A stretch of 64,000 nucleotides of DNA from Eremophila alpestris peregrina (GCA_009792885.1 WMCF01000032.1:5312589-5376588), one strand, 5' to 3'; counted from the stretch's first letter, positions 35,913-49,300 are shown. A program made the numbers and translations. Notes: generated from the sequence alone by a model not told the origin.

Positions 35913-36335
35913 TAGTGGTGCAGCTTTTAATCAAGCAGTAGGCAGAAAAAGGATTTCGGTTTTACCGCAAAACTTCAAAAGGAAAAATCCCTGGAAGGTT
36001 CTTGGCTCTTCTGGCAACCATTGGCTCTATCCAGGACAGAAACACGGACAGGTGTGCTACCTGTGCCACAGAAATGCAGCCATTCTCTATTGGGCAGAAA
36101 CTCCACCTAAACCATTCTGTATTTAAGGGAGGGCGCAGAGATTCTCAGGGCTCCTTGGCACGTCATCACCAGGTACCATGCTCACATGTGCTGTGCTCAG
36201 GTTCCATTTTGTTCTTTTATTGTTTATTATTTTATACATTTATTAAACCTTTTATGCTTTACAAAACATACCCAAGGAGCCAGTCTCAGAAATTATTTTT
36301 AAGCCATTTCTGTGAGGTGCAGGACACCCTCAGAG
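35913..36335 (+). mobile_element. Probable ERV LTR, antisense to SDK1
   Basis: The order of signals fits a plus-strand LTR: a CCAAT-like CTATTGGG (36088-36095), a TATA-like TATTTAAGG (36120-36128), a GGGCTCCTTGGCAC leader-like stretch, and ATTAAA (36242-36247) in a T-rich context. The TG/CA ends and target duplication were not found, so the limits are rough. A chance arrangement is possible. Confidence 0.4.
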
Positions 36336-39300
36336 AGACTTGATACATCTTCCTGGGCTCACTCCACTCTGGCTGTGTGTAAGACTGTCACAGGGCTGTG
36401 CCAGGGAGGATGGCACTGCTGCAGACATCACCCTGCAGCCTCACCACGGGTTTGCATCTCCCTGCACTGCTCCAACAAACCCATCCCTAAAACCCCACCA
36501 CTCCCAAGAACTGGCCCCTGCCCTCCATGGGGGGATATTCTCAAACACAGAGCAAATAAATTAAAAGCATCCTAAAGGTTTTCTATTGTTGAGCACTTTT
36601 ATTTTTATCAAACAGTTGCTGACTTATATTTTTAAGACCTTTTCATGTTTTGTTTAATCTTACCCCTTCCACACCATTTCAAAAGTCTGCCAATACTCAT
36701 GTTAGTTCCTTAAAAAGATTTTACACACTGGGGAACAAATATAAAATTAACAAAGCAGCATATCACAGCAACTTCAATCCCCTTTTCTTATCAGGAAAGT
36801 AAATAACCCAAATCTGTTACTCTTTTGTGAGGCTTCATACTGTAAATAATTTAGCTTATGCAACAGTCAGCAGACACTTAAAAGGCAGCTTGTAAATTTT
36901 CTCTGTATGCATTTAGTAAGTGAATTAAAATACCCATGTATTCATAGGTACTTTGCTTCAAGCAACTCATTTGGGAAAGAAAAATTAGCTATTTTTTAGC
37001 TTGAATAACAGAGTAATAAAATTTTCAAAGATATGGAAACCAATAAACAAATTACAGGGGAAAGTAATGAAAGTAAAGCTAAACTGATGGAAAAGCAAGC
37101 CAGTTCATCAAATGTTTCCTGCACAGGAGACTAGTGCATGCCTGTGAAGCAGCATGGGAAATTGGGAAATGCAAGGAATGGACTCTAAAATTTAAGGTAA
37201 TTCCCTAAAGAACAGAAAATGATCAGAGGATTCTTTGCTTACATCATACCCAGCTTGTCAAAAGCCATTTGACATTGGATTTCACTTGTTGGCTTTGGTC
37301 ATGGGGCTCAGAAAGTTCACAAGGTCAGCAGATTTCTCAATGATAAATCATTTACCTTTGGATGTTTTCCTAATAGACAGCAGTTAGTGTAGCACAGGAG
37401 ATGGGAGCATGAAGACTTTTAAAATTTAAAGAATACCACCCACACTTCTGAATAAATTCAAGCATTCAAGAATAGTACTCAAAGTGTAAGTAGATATTTA
37501 TTTCTTCCCCTAAATATGCTCTGTCAAGCTGACACAGCATCTCTATGAAACACACACAGGATCTCAAAACACAAGCTGTTAGTGGGTTTTACAAATCCTC
37601 GTCAACATTCCTGGAAATATGATGACATCAAGGTAGCAAATCTATTTTCTAAGATTTCCCTGCTGGTCTTCTGGGTATTCATGGCAGGAATTATCCAGAT
37701 AGGAATTAAAGAACAAAACAAAAACAAACAAATCAAAAAAACCCCAGAAAACAAGAGCTGATCAGATTAGAAGCCTGTTATTGATGAGGAGAAATAACCT
37801 CAGCATCACTGCTCCCCACCACTTCTGCCCAAGATGAAGCTTCACAGCAGTGAATGCCAAAAGATCAACAAACCAGTGACTAATTTGGCAGCAATCATCT
37901 CTTATCTCCATCTGGGAGAGAGGAAAACCACTTGTTTGACTGATCAGCTCCCCACTAAAACCAGACAAAGAGCAGGAGTTGGCTTTGCTGTCACCAACAT
38001 CACCCCACACGAGTGGCCCTGTGTGCACCCAGCAGATAAGAAAGGAAAGAAAGTCCACATTCCCCTTCCTGCGACCAGGAAAAGGCAGAGATTTCTCAGT
38101 GACTGTAACAAAAACCTAACAAAGCACGTGTTTATTGTTGTTTTTGTACCATCCCTGAAACAAACTCATTAAAAGCAGGTCCCTGCTACAGGCTGTGAGT
38201 GAACTGAGACTGATGTGAGACAGAGGGCTCATCAGAATGGTCAGAACTTGGATTCCCAGGAATGCACCTACAAAGGGCAGCTAGAGACATAACAAACATG
38301 TACAGAAAATAACAAAATTACCAAATATTACCTAAACAGTATGGAGGCAGCATGAATATCCCTATTTTATATTCAAAGAGAGCTCAAGTTTCCCTTTGCA
38401 GCTCTAAGAAACTGCTTTCCATAACTCACTCTGGCCCCAATCCTGCCAAATCCAACTCCACAGGGCCATTCCCAGGACTCCCTTTGCAGAGGGCAGTTTG
38501 CAGCTTTGTTTTATGGCTAATTGAAACACCAAAGGAGGAGCTTAGTTTTGCTTTAGAGTAAAAATCTCCACGGGGCTGTACCTTGGGGTCTGTGCCTTTC
38601 AGAACCTCACCCTTTTGTAAGAAATCCCCAGGTTGGAGTATCAGAGCAGCCAAGATCCTACTGGAGATGAGCAACACTGGGATTTTGTTTGGTTGATGGG
38701 GTGTGGTAGATCAGCTTTCCATCAGGCTGGGGGAGGCAGAGGGTTGTTGCAAACGATCAGATAATGAACAACTCCCCAGATGTCCCAAGTTTCTCATCCT
38801 GCCTGTCAATAAAGCCACTCCATCCTCCTCCTGCCTCCACATGCACCACACAGATGGGATTTCACTTGACTGATGCTACACAAAAATCCAATGCACAGTG
38901 TCATTGTTAGTACAAACAGACATTTTCTTTGCAAATCCTTTGTTGAAAACAATTGGATTTTTCTCTTTTTCACTGTTCCTTTTTTTTTTACTTCATCAGA
39001 GTTTTTGTTGCCTGATCTCTCTAGCACTTTGCTGCTTCTGGCTTCTCATCACCTCTTCCTTCTCCTCCTCCCCTCCCTCAGCTTCTCTGTATCCATCTCT
39101 GGCCATTCCCTCCCTTTTCCATCCCATGGTCCCCCCTAAAGATGTTTCCCACTATTTAAGAACTGCTCAATTTCTGATGTATCCTTTAATTTAAAGATTG
39201 AACTTCAGCTTCTCTGAAGGAAATATTAAATACACTGAAATGGGGAAGTAACACAAATGCACATGGGAACAGAGCTCCAGTGAGACGAATGCACTGATAG

Positions 39301-40316
39301 GGAACCACCATCCCCAGCTGTATTCCACCTTTTTGGAAAGAAAAGGCCTTTTTTCCTTTCCATCTGCTTTCTGAACCCTCCTCTCAGCCAAGAAAGCAAA
39401 GCAACATTAGGGAAAAGCACTGACCCCAGGGCTGCAGCCAGGGGATGCCTCACTATCACACATAATCAGTCTGGGGGGAACCTGTGGGAAGCTGCAGAGA
39501 CAAGGCTGAGTGACTCTAAAAAACACTTAAGGGATGTGCTCTTAATCTGATTTTAGCCCTTAATAGATGACTGGACAGAAGGACTGCCACAGGCAAGAGT
39601 CCTATTCCAGCAGGGACAGTTCTCCAAAAGAGAGCTCACACTGCTTTATTTTCCTTTCTATCCATTTTAGCCACTGCACTCCCAGCATTTCCAACCTCCT
39701 CTTTGCTTCTGAACTTTCTCATTTTTCACTGTCTGAGCCATTACCAGGATCTACAAGGGCCCAGGACCTGCAGGACCTTCAGGACTGACCCCAAACTGCT
39801 TTTGACACAAGACTGTGGGAACCAAAGACTTGGACTTGGGACAGGAGGGAGTTTGTTCTCCAATCCTCCAGTGGTTGCCATCCCCAGCTGCTCATGAGAC
39901 AGCTGAACTGCTGCTATTTGCAGCCCAAAATATTAAGGTAAATTGGCACTGATATTATGTTTTCTGTATTAAACTTTTGTGGGTTTTTTTCGTTTGTTTG
40001 TTTGGATTTTTTTTAAGAGACAGAAAAAGAGAAAAAAAAATATGACAAAAGAAAATGGGAAGGGATGATCTGGGTTTTTTCCCTCCCTTTGAACACAAAC
40101 TCCCCTCCAAAGTGTGGAATTCTGGAATCTGGCAATCCTCCACAAAGCAGAGATGAACTGAGAGAAGAAGAAGAAGTGAACAACTTTTGCACAATCTATT
40201 TGTTTTTATCACCTGTGGCTGGGAATGGCTGCACATCACTGAGCCTGCTGAACTTCCCCCTCCCTCCTCCTGCCTGAGCAAGAAGGAAACCCACCCAAGG
40301 CCTCTCTAACACAGAT

Positions 40317-40339
40317 TTTTTTTATTATTATTTTTTTTA
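40317..40339. repeat. T/A-rich low-complexity run
   Basis: A run of T interrupted by ATTATTATT. Plain low-complexity sequence. Confidence 0.8.
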
Positions 40340-41059
40340 GTACTGATGAGCTGCAGAATTTTTAATCTGTTATTTAAATTCAATAATTATGTACACTGCC
40401 CTATCACCTCTGGAAAGACAGTATTTTTATCTCTGTACATATATTGACATGTAAGGTACAGGGAATTTTAAATATTGTAATTTAGAGTTTATAAAAGATC
40501 ACAGACTTTATCAAAGCCACTCCAGGTGCTTAATTTTCCCAACAGAATTGAAATCTCACCCAGGCAAGATGACTGGAGACACAATAGGTTCTTTCCCCTT
40601 CAGAAATGCATAAACATTAAGTTCTTCCCCAGATTTTACATTATGACATGCAAAGTTTATCTGTGCCTGCATTTGCAGTGCAGAATATTAAGTGCATTAC
40701 TTCAATGGGTGCCCAAATCCACGTGACAGAGATATGAGGTGAGCCAGCCTCCACAGAAACTGAGAGAAACTGTTTATCTCCTGAAAAGAAGTAATAGTTT
40801 GAGTTCAGACTTGTGCACAATGATAAGGTTTATTTTTGAGGCTTGCTTCTAGGTCCCAACCCTCTGAAGAAACTTAATCCAAGGTGACCACGAGCAGGAG
40901 GAGGGGGAGGATTGTCCAAATCATCCAGAGCCTGGAATGTGAGGTTGGCTGCACCTCATCCCTACCCTTCTGCAAATTACTGCAATTACTGCTCCAGGTC
41001 CAGCTTGCAGTGAAGAAGGGATCCCACAGGAATCAGCACCTCAAAATAAATTTATTTAT

Positions 41060-41340
41060 TCATATTATGAAATTTATCTATGTGAGAAAAAATGCTCCAC
41101 AGAAGAGATCACCCTACCCTCAAGCTAATGGAGAAACTGAGCACTTAAACAGAACTTTGAAACCATGTTTAAGTTATCCTGGGAGAAAAATATTAGGAAA
41201 CTTTCACCCTGAATTTCCCATGGACTTCCAGGCTTGCACAGGATGCAGAAATGCCTTGGTAATTACTATGCAGGATACATGCAAAGCTTCATTTTATCAA
41301 ATTATAGACACCTCTATTAGAAAAAAGCAGGGGAGGAGAT
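41060..41340 (+). pseudogene. Ty3/gypsy-like integrase relic
   Basis: The frame open from 40884 translates at 41106-41162 to RSPYPQANGETEHLNRTLK, which closely follows the integrase core signature P-Y-x-P-Q-x-N-G-x-x-E-x-x-N-R-T-L around the last catalytic Glu (second E of GETEH). Downstream, FQACTGCRNALVITM has the rhythm of the following A-Y-R-x-T-x-H-x-x-T-G segment but is degraded. The two upstream catalytic Asp residues are not found. It is a fragment, broken upstream and downstream, with no LTRs recognised. It lies antisense to SDK1. It could instead come from a retrovirus-like pol; the NGE-type motif favours gypsy elements. Confidence 0.5.
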
Positions 41341-41585
41341 AAGAGCCCAACACAAATAGCAAGAACATTACATACAGTACAACATTATGGCACCAGAAAT
41401 GTGCAATCTCTGCCTGGGACACAGAATATGAGAAAAGAGGAGAAATGACAACCACAGGGTATCTCAAGGGGGAGAGAAAAAAACAACCCAACCTTGCAAA
41501 TACAAAGTACCTGATGGAACACACTCCCTGTGGCCAGGCACAGCCTGCAGATGGTTTGAATTATGAACCCAGAGAGGATTAATGC

Positions 41586-41702
41586 CCCTTTCCCTCTCCA
41601 GTACAAGACACACAACAGGAATTGGATCCTGATCAATAATAGATTAATTTCCCTTCCCCTTCAGAGCAAAAAGATGCTCAACAGGAATTGGAGCCTGATC
41701 AA
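41586..41702 (+). repeat. Two-copy imperfect tandem repeat, period 66
   Basis: CAACAGGAATTGGATCCTGA at 41613 recurs as CAACAGGAATTGGAGCCTGA at 41679. The similarity extends to about 51 bases (41586-41636 against 41652-41702), including a preceding pyrimidine-rich CCTTTCCC word. It lies about 250 bp past the integrase-like relic and could be part of the same dead element or an independent local duplication. Confidence 0.75.
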
Positions 41703-42535
41703 CAGAAAAGCAAATGCTGACAACCACCTGCAGGCAGCAGAGAGAAACATTATGCAATTAATGAAAAGAAAGTGTGTTCTCAATCATAAACCTCTGTCCC
41801 AAACCATGTCCATTGGTTCCCTGCTAATTAGAGTGATTATTAGGAGCTGATACAAATAAAAGAGCTTTAAGATAATCAAAGTTACTGTTTCAGTTTCCCA
41901 CTCTGACTCCAGCAAGGGCTATTTATTTTCAAGAAAAGGGAAATACAATGCTGCTGTCACTGCACAGGTCTCTGCTCAGATTTCCAGACAGAAAGAAAAA
42001 TAACAGAGACTTTCCCATGAGGCTTCTTGATCACATTGGTTTAGTTTGATGAAGAACATTAAAAACTTCAGATGTGTTTTTTTTTGAGCCAATATTACAC
42101 AGTTATAAAATGATTTGCAAACTAACAGTGAAGAGTTGGTGTATCAAGAATGATGAATTTCAGTACCCCAGAATGTCCTCAGACTTCTCAAAAATGTAAG
42201 CATTAACATAATTTATTTAACTTTTGAGAACAGACTGTAGACCTAAAAAAGGAAATAAGGAGCAACATAAAAACTTAATTTGGTGGATCAAATTTATAGG
42301 GAAGAAACAGCCCAGTTGTTTGAATTAATCACAGTGAATTCTTATATATCCAGCCCTCTTCTTGAACCAGACATCAGACATCATGACATGAAAAAGATTT
42401 ACAAAACACAAGCTAAACCAGTGAATGATCTAGGTCAGTTGTATTTATTGACTCATTACACTCCTGTCACTGTGACTAAGCTTTGCCCACATCAGAACAA
42501 ACACAGGATGCTTTTCCATTGCAAGGAAAATTTTT

Positions 42536-42571
42536 AAAAAAGAAGAAAAAAAGAAAAAAAAAAAGAAAAAA
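42536..42571. repeat. A-rich low-complexity run
   Basis: About 36 bases of A with scattered G on the plus strand. Simple sequence with no attached element seen. Confidence 0.85.
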
Positions 42572-43928
42572 GGGTGAATAAAATAATAAAACTCAGAACA
42601 ATATAGAGGAAGTAGGTCCCAAGTTAAATATCCAGAGTTTAAGAATGAATATGGTAGAGGAACAATTAGAAAAGACTTCATCAGTCTTCATTTTACTAAA
42701 TGAAACAAGCCAAACTTTTCTTGCCTGGAAGGATTCACTAAAAGCACATACAAACAAAAGATGAGGAGCAAGGGTAGAAATCCAAGCCAGCATCACTCTA
42801 GAAATGCCTCCAAATATTTAAACAAATAACAGCCACGTTTTAAAGAGATTTTGTGCCCCCTCTCTGTAAGGACCTTCACACAGACTGCAGGTGCTGTTAG
42901 TTTTTAGCCCTAGGGGAAGATTAATGGAGAGCTCAGCTCTTGCCACAAGACGATTTATACCCCTTTGTGTGGAGATAGCCCAGTAAAGAGGAGATTTATG
43001 TATTTTATTGGATAAAACTGACTCTAAAACACAGGTTGAAAAGGTCTAAAACGTTATAGAGAGTTCTTAGGGTCTGCTCCTGGGCACAGTGAGAGGCTGG
43101 GGCCGAAATACAGTTGATTTAAAGATGGAAAATGTATTTCTGTGACCAACAAAGAGCACCAGGAGAGGCAGCAAGGCCAGGATGGTCCATGGTGACACAG
43201 CCTCTCCAGCCTGTCCTTCACCAGTTCTGCTCTGAAGACAGGGACAAGGGTGGGAGATGTAGGGGTTTTTTATTATTTTCCTCTTTTTCTACAGACCATT
43301 AAGTGCAGGTGACCAAACAACTGCTATTTGGGGGGTGAATTCCTCTTTTTTCTACCTCCTGAGGCCAACAGACCCACTTTGTATCACAGGACTACTTCAG
43401 AAATAGGTGTCTGTCATTGTCCCATGTAGTTTTTAGGAAATTAAACCACTGCTTAGTTACACAGCTCCCTGTGAATCAGCAGCTAAATTCAAAAGCAGAC
43501 CAAATTTCTGCTCAAACACTCTGAAATTCCTTTCTCACAAGTCCTTGTGCAGAAAGAGCAATTTGGAAGTTCAGTCTCTGTCACTGACCTGACCTTCCCC
43601 CATGCACAGTGAGGGGCTTCTTTCTGCCTGGAAACTTATCATCCAGCACATCATTAGAGCTTTTAACATGAAAAAATATATAGCCTCAAGCTATTCCAGC
43701 TAAAGAACACTCAGGTGGCTTTTCAATTCACCAGATAGCTTTAATACCAGCTAAATAAGTGGATAGAGTGTGTAATCTTATTCAACAGCAGTTAAAAGGG
43801 GGAAAAATATCCATGGTCTGGCAGTGGAATCTATTAGCCTCAGAGTCATCTTCAAAGGGATGCAGGAGGTAAAAAGGCAGAGCAGCTGCTCTGCAGCCAG
43901 GGCCCACAGCCTTTGGCTTCCCATGGAG

Positions 43929-44302
43929 GCACAGAATTCCAGAATGGTTTGGGTAGGGAGAGACCACAAAGCTCATTTCATTCCACCCCCTGCCATGGGC
44001 AGGGACACCTTCCACTGCCCCAGGTTGCTCCAAGCCCTGTCCAACCTGGCCTTGGACACTTCCAGGGATCCAGGGGCAGCCACAGCTGCTCTGAGCAGCC
44101 TGTGTCACTCCCACAGGGAAGAATTTCTCCCCAATATTCCATCTATCCCTGCCCTCTGGCAGTTTAGAGCCATTCCCACTTGTCCTGGCACTCCAGTCCC
44201 TTCTCAGCTCTCCTGGAACCCTTTTAGGCACTGGAAGATGCTCTAATGTCTCCCCAGAGCTCTTCTCCAGGCTGAACAACCTCAAATCTCTCCCAAAACA
44301 CT
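43929..44302 (-). mobile_element. CR1 LINE fragment
   Basis: This is one of the best-preserved CR1 copies here. The plus strand reads CAGAATGGTTTGGGTAGGGA, CTGCCATGGGCAGGGACACC, TCCAACCTGGCCTTGGACAC, TCCACAGGGAAGAATTTCTC and CTTCTCCAGGCTGAACAACC in consensus order, so the element is on the minus strand. The open frames on both strands (140 and 174 residues) are repeat-derived. Confidence 0.93.
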
Positions 44303-45321
44303 GCAATGTTTAAAAAGACTTAAAAATAACTCATTAGGGGGAATTACTTTTAAGAGGCTGTATATTTTTACGATGTACTTTAGTGCATTGCATGAGAAGC
44401 ATCCTTTTAACCATAAACAGCCCCTCATTTGGCAGCAGGAAGCAGGTTGGAGGGGCCTGGCACTGGTTGCAGGGGTTTCTGCAGACTCACCTTCTCCTAA
44501 GGACAACACCCAAAATTTTAAGGCCTCAGTTCTTCACACACCTGGATATTTACCATTTGCCTTCTTAATAATGGGAAATTTAAGTTAATAAACCACACAT
44601 CAGTAGCTGGATGTTAAATAAACCAAACCTGTCACTTAAATGCACCAGAAATGCAAATTCAGTGGGGAGGTGAGATGAGCTGAGAGGGACATGAAGGAGG
44701 GAAGCTGAGCTGGGGACATGGCTGTGTCACAGGATCAGAGAGCTGCTCTTATTTCAGGGGCTGCAGTTCTCACCAGCAGATCCTGGTTTAATGTCAAACA
44801 GCAGCAAAGAGAGAGAAATGGGAGATAATAAAATGCTGCCTTCTATTTACAAATATCTCTCTGCATATGGCTTCATGTTAGGGGTTTTTTATAAATGCAT
44901 TTTCTAACTCCTTACTTTGGCACAAATAAATTCACACAACTGACAGTTCACTCTTTTCTTAGTTGTAAGTTGTAAGAAGTTTAAACTCTTCCTGTTACTT
45001 AGAAATGAAAGGGTGGTAACAACTACAGAAGAGAATCTCATCTATCCTTCACTGGACTTAAACAAAGAAAAGCATTTGCAGGGACTTTGGGAGAAATTCT
45101 TTAAGAAATACCTTCAACAATTTATTTTATGACAACAATAACAGAAGCTCTATTTTCAGAGGGAAGATTTAAGATTAAATACGCTCTGTAGAGCACAAAG
45201 CAGATCTGTACAATTGATCACATGTGAGTTCCCAAGATCTGTTCCTCTGCAGCAGTTTTTTTAAATGAACCTGACACTGTGGGGCATTACATGGGAAAGC
45301 AGAGACTTGAATACACAGACT

Positions 45322-45550
45322 GATCACAGAATGGTTTGCGTTGGAAGGGACCTTAAAGCTCATCCAGTTCAGGAACACCTTCCCCTATCCCAGGCTGCTC
45401 CAAGCCCTGTCCAACATGGCCTTGGACACTTCCAGGGATCCAGGGGCAGCCACAGCTGCTCTGGGCACCCTGTGCCAGACCCTCCACACCCTCACCTCTT
45501 CCTAACTTCCAATAGAATCTAAATCTTTCCTCTTTTAGTTTCAAAGAGTT
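45322..45550 (-). mobile_element. CR1 LINE fragment
   Basis: GATCACAGAATGGTTTGCGT, TGGAAGGGACCTTAAAGCTC and CTGTCCAACATGGCCTTGGA, CACTTCCAGGGATCCAGGGG match the antisense CR1 3' consensus and resemble the copy at 43929 closely. Part of the middle (the CCCCCTGCCATGGG block) is deleted. Minus orientation. Confidence 0.92.
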
Positions 45551-46008
45551 CCATAGTTTATCTGACCCCCTCAATGAAGAGTGGGGCTTTTGTGTCACAG
45601 AAATTTGGTGCATCTGTCCAAGCCCCACTCCCATATTCTCAAAAACACTCAACCAAAGCCATGCAAATCCATTTCTGCAGGTGGTAAATGAGCAAAATGT
45701 GGGTCAAAGCTTTCTCCAGAAAATCAACTCTAAGAACTGAGATTAAAACTTGCCACATATAAACATAATTTGAACTTGAAAAGAAATAAAAAAAAAACCC
45801 ACCAAATTTAAGAGCCTGTCCTCAGATCCCAGATCCCACAGTTCATGAAGGCTTAAAGGAGAGCAATTCTACAGAGAGATAACACTGAAATAAAGAGGCA
45901 TTCCTGGTCTCCTTTGTTGAACTTAACTCTTCAAACCCAGATGCACTCACTGAGCAACATTTTAAGCTCAAAGTCAACTCTTGCTGCATTCTATTTTTAT
46001 ATATTTAG

Positions 46009-46022
46009 ACACACACACACAC
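46009..46022. repeat. (AC)7 microsatellite
   Basis: Seven AC units, short enough to be of low variability. Confidence 0.9.
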
Positions 46023-46377
46023 ATCTGAGAAACATGCTTTGGGATCCAGATTGCTACCTTGCTCCCAAAGGTCTGCTATTTCCAAGGCTTTACATAAAGA
46101 GAACAGATCAGAAAAACAAGGAGATACCCCACAGCCTCTTTCCAGCAGCCAACTCAACCAAACATATGGAATGACTTGTCAAAATAATATTTTCAGAAAT
46201 AGGTTATCAGGGGCCTCAGGTCCACTCCATATGGTCTAAAGTTCTCCATCCCCCTGACCGTATCATGCTTCTTCACTGTCTTCTATAAAGGGAGACAACC
46301 CTTAATAAATTAGAGTTGTTCAGGTCACAGACATTCAGAACCAAATAAAATTTCATTTATAATATTTAGAGTACTGT

Positions 46378-46395
46378 AAAAAAAAAAAAAAAAAA
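46378..46395. repeat. Poly-A run of 18
   Basis: Eighteen consecutive A on the plus strand. No polyadenylation signal or gene-like body immediately upstream suggests a processed copy. Confidence 0.9.
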
Positions 46396-49300
46396 GGGAC
46401 AAAGCCATGCACACAGCAGAGCTCAGAATCCAAAGAAATATTTTTCTAACAAAAGAAAGAATTTTGCTTCCCCTTTCTAGCACAGATGTGTTTTTTTCTA
46501 AATAAAGTGCAGCATCCCCTTTGCTGCCTTTGTGATTATCAATCTTTGGTTATTTTATAATATAAGGTTGCCTCAGACCTCAGCAGGGAGAAAAATACAC
46601 ATTGCTGTGCTTCCTCTGTCACAAGAACAAAACAACTCTGAAAGCAAAGAATGCTCCAAAAGAGCAAACAATAACCCAGCTAAAGAAAGTCTACAAACTT
46701 ATCCATTCAAAAATAATTCCACAGATGGATAAGCATTTAATTTTCTGAAGTGAGAATAAAGCAGCCTCTCTCTTTTCTGGGATGTGGAATGGAGTTTTGG
46801 ACCTGCCTATTTATACCCAGCACATAAATGCTGCAAGTCCTGTAAAAAGGAATCTAAAGGGAAGTTATTACTCCAGGCTTTGGCTGGGTAGTGCCAGCAT
46901 TGCTAAAAACAAACTCTTGGCTGTACCTTGCTTGGCCTGTACAAATGCTCTTTGCATTAATGTGCTCAGGATCTCCTCTCTGCTGTGCCCTGCCAAGAGA
47001 AGGGTTGAAGAGTGTGATGTCTTCTCAATCTTGCATTGACTTCCTGCCCTCTCACACGAGGGCTGGGCACAGCTTTTGGCTCTGTGGATGGTAAACAGCC
47101 TCCCCTGAATATGACAGGGACTCACTGCTGTGATAAAAACCATAAGCTTATTTCCACAGGGTGCTCTTGACTCCCAGCTCATCCAAAACTTTGCATTTCA
47201 TGCTGCTTCTTATTTGAAATTTTCATCGTTGTAGTATGACACTTGGATGTCACAACAGAATTACAGTTAATAAGGAAAATTAGGGGGAATAAATGAAAGA
47301 TAAAGTGGCACATTAGAAAATGCACCATCATCTGAGACAGGAATTTCTATATTGCTGAGGAACAAGTAACATCTATTTCATTTTGTTTTAAAAAGAAATC
47401 AATTCTCCCCTAGGTTTAGAAACACCCTGTCACTTTCCAAAACGTCCTTGGATTGTCAGTTGGAAATGAATTGGCAACGTGTCATTAGGCAGAACACAAC
47501 GGCATTGTTTCGACTTAATTAACCCATTTTATTCAGATTTGCCCCAAAAAATACCCCTTAACGATGTGATTCTGCTCTCCAGATGGTGATGGGCTGTGTC
47601 AGAGCAGAACTATCAGCTGTCAGAGCAGCTAAACCAGAAACCAAACACTGCAGGGTCCACTTGAAACCCAAAACCTGTCGCTCGCTTTGCCTCCCACACA
47701 CTCCTCTCCTGAAAACACTTACACACAACAAGGAAGGATGAATCACTTAAACACACACAAAAACACATCTAGAGGAGATTCAAATCACTCCAAGCAGGTA
47801 GAACAAAGCTGGCAGGAAGGCAGGCTGGAAGAGCTGGCTGCAGCCAGCACCTGGATCCTGGATGCTGATGGGGATGCCCCAACACCCACAGCACCAACCT
47901 GGCGCTGCCTCCTCCTGCTCTGTGACTTCTCTCCAGGATTTTGGGCTGTGGGATCAGTCCTGGAAACTGAGAGCATCCACACTCACCTTCAGTGGGAGGA
48001 AATGCTGCATGAATAAAGCATGTGCAGTGTCAGAAGCTGGTGCTGGCCTCTCTGCAGGCTACTGCCAGCACCCTACGGAGTGTCACCAACTGCTCCATCT
48101 CCCTCCCCTCCTTCCTTTCAAAAAATGCTATTATAGATAAGAGATTCATGTCTGCCAGGCCATTTGGCTATTCAGGAGCAAAAGAATTTTGCAGCAAAGA
48201 CTGAATTTAAGACAATAAAATGTGCTACCTACTGAACCACAAAATCTCTGAGAGGACTCAGAAATAGAAGCAGCTTTTTGAAATAAACCATAATCTCTCT
48301 GTCCTGCTTCCAAAGTCTGCAACTTCACACAAAAAAAACCCTGAAAAACACAAAGCCCGGTGATATATAAAAATAAAAGTACAGATGAAGCATTTTTGAC
48401 ATTTCTCTATCACTCTTAAAAATAGTAATAATCTTGAGCTATTGAAGTTGCTGAAAGAAAATAAAAATCAATGTGTTTTCACTTAGCACTTGTGAAAAAG
48501 AAAACACTTGGTATTTCAGCAAAATGCTTTAATGCCACTCTGTAACAGAGCCCACTATAAGGTGCAAATAAAGCTCTTCTCACTCAAGCATCTCCTGCAG
48601 CCCAGAATGAGGGACTGGGAGGGGAACTGGGATGAGGGTGCAGTTTCCAGTGTGAGGAGGGCAGAGCAGCAGGGTTCATCCCCTGGGCTGTTCTGGGCTC
48701 TGGGAACAGCTGCCCCAAGCCCCACACACAAAGCAGAGACTCCAGACACATCTCCTGAGCATTTAATACACTGAATAAAACCATTTATTTCCCAAAACAT
48801 GGAAACTGCCCTGGGTTTGTGCATTCTGTGCTTCCCACTCACTCCTGATCCAGAAAGCAGTGATGCACAAATCTCAGGTGGGGTTTTGTTGTTGATTTGG
48901 GGGGGGCAGTTTGATTTGCTTTTTAATTTTTATTTTAAATAATATGCATAGAAAACATTACAAGCTTCAGTTCTGATGTGAACCCAAAGCTCTGCAAACG
49001 TGAGCTTTTAAGCATTTCTCAGCATTTCCCAATTTTTATCTGGTCACAAATTTTAAGATCAGCAACCACAGGCAGGACAAAAATGACCAAATTTCTGAGA
49101 GACAGTGACAAGCTTTTGTAAATCATTGTTATCTACTCACTTTGAAAGTGGTAAAAGGTTGAACCTTCCCTCAACACAGGCAGGGTGGACATAAAATGGT
49201 GTATTTTATAGTGAATCACAAGTACCACTTACCATAATTCATAGCAATAGCCAATGTAAAGGACAAAAAAAAAATGTTGCAAATGACTATTTCTTTTTTC

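Noticed and set aside
37954..38001. Translation TKTRQRAGVGFAVTNI, faintly like a LINE endonuclease segment
   Set aside because: Only a few residues match and the surrounding frame does not extend the similarity.
43782..44306. Open frames of 174 (-) and 140 (+) codons
   Set aside because: They coincide with a CR1 fragment and are by-products of its sequence.
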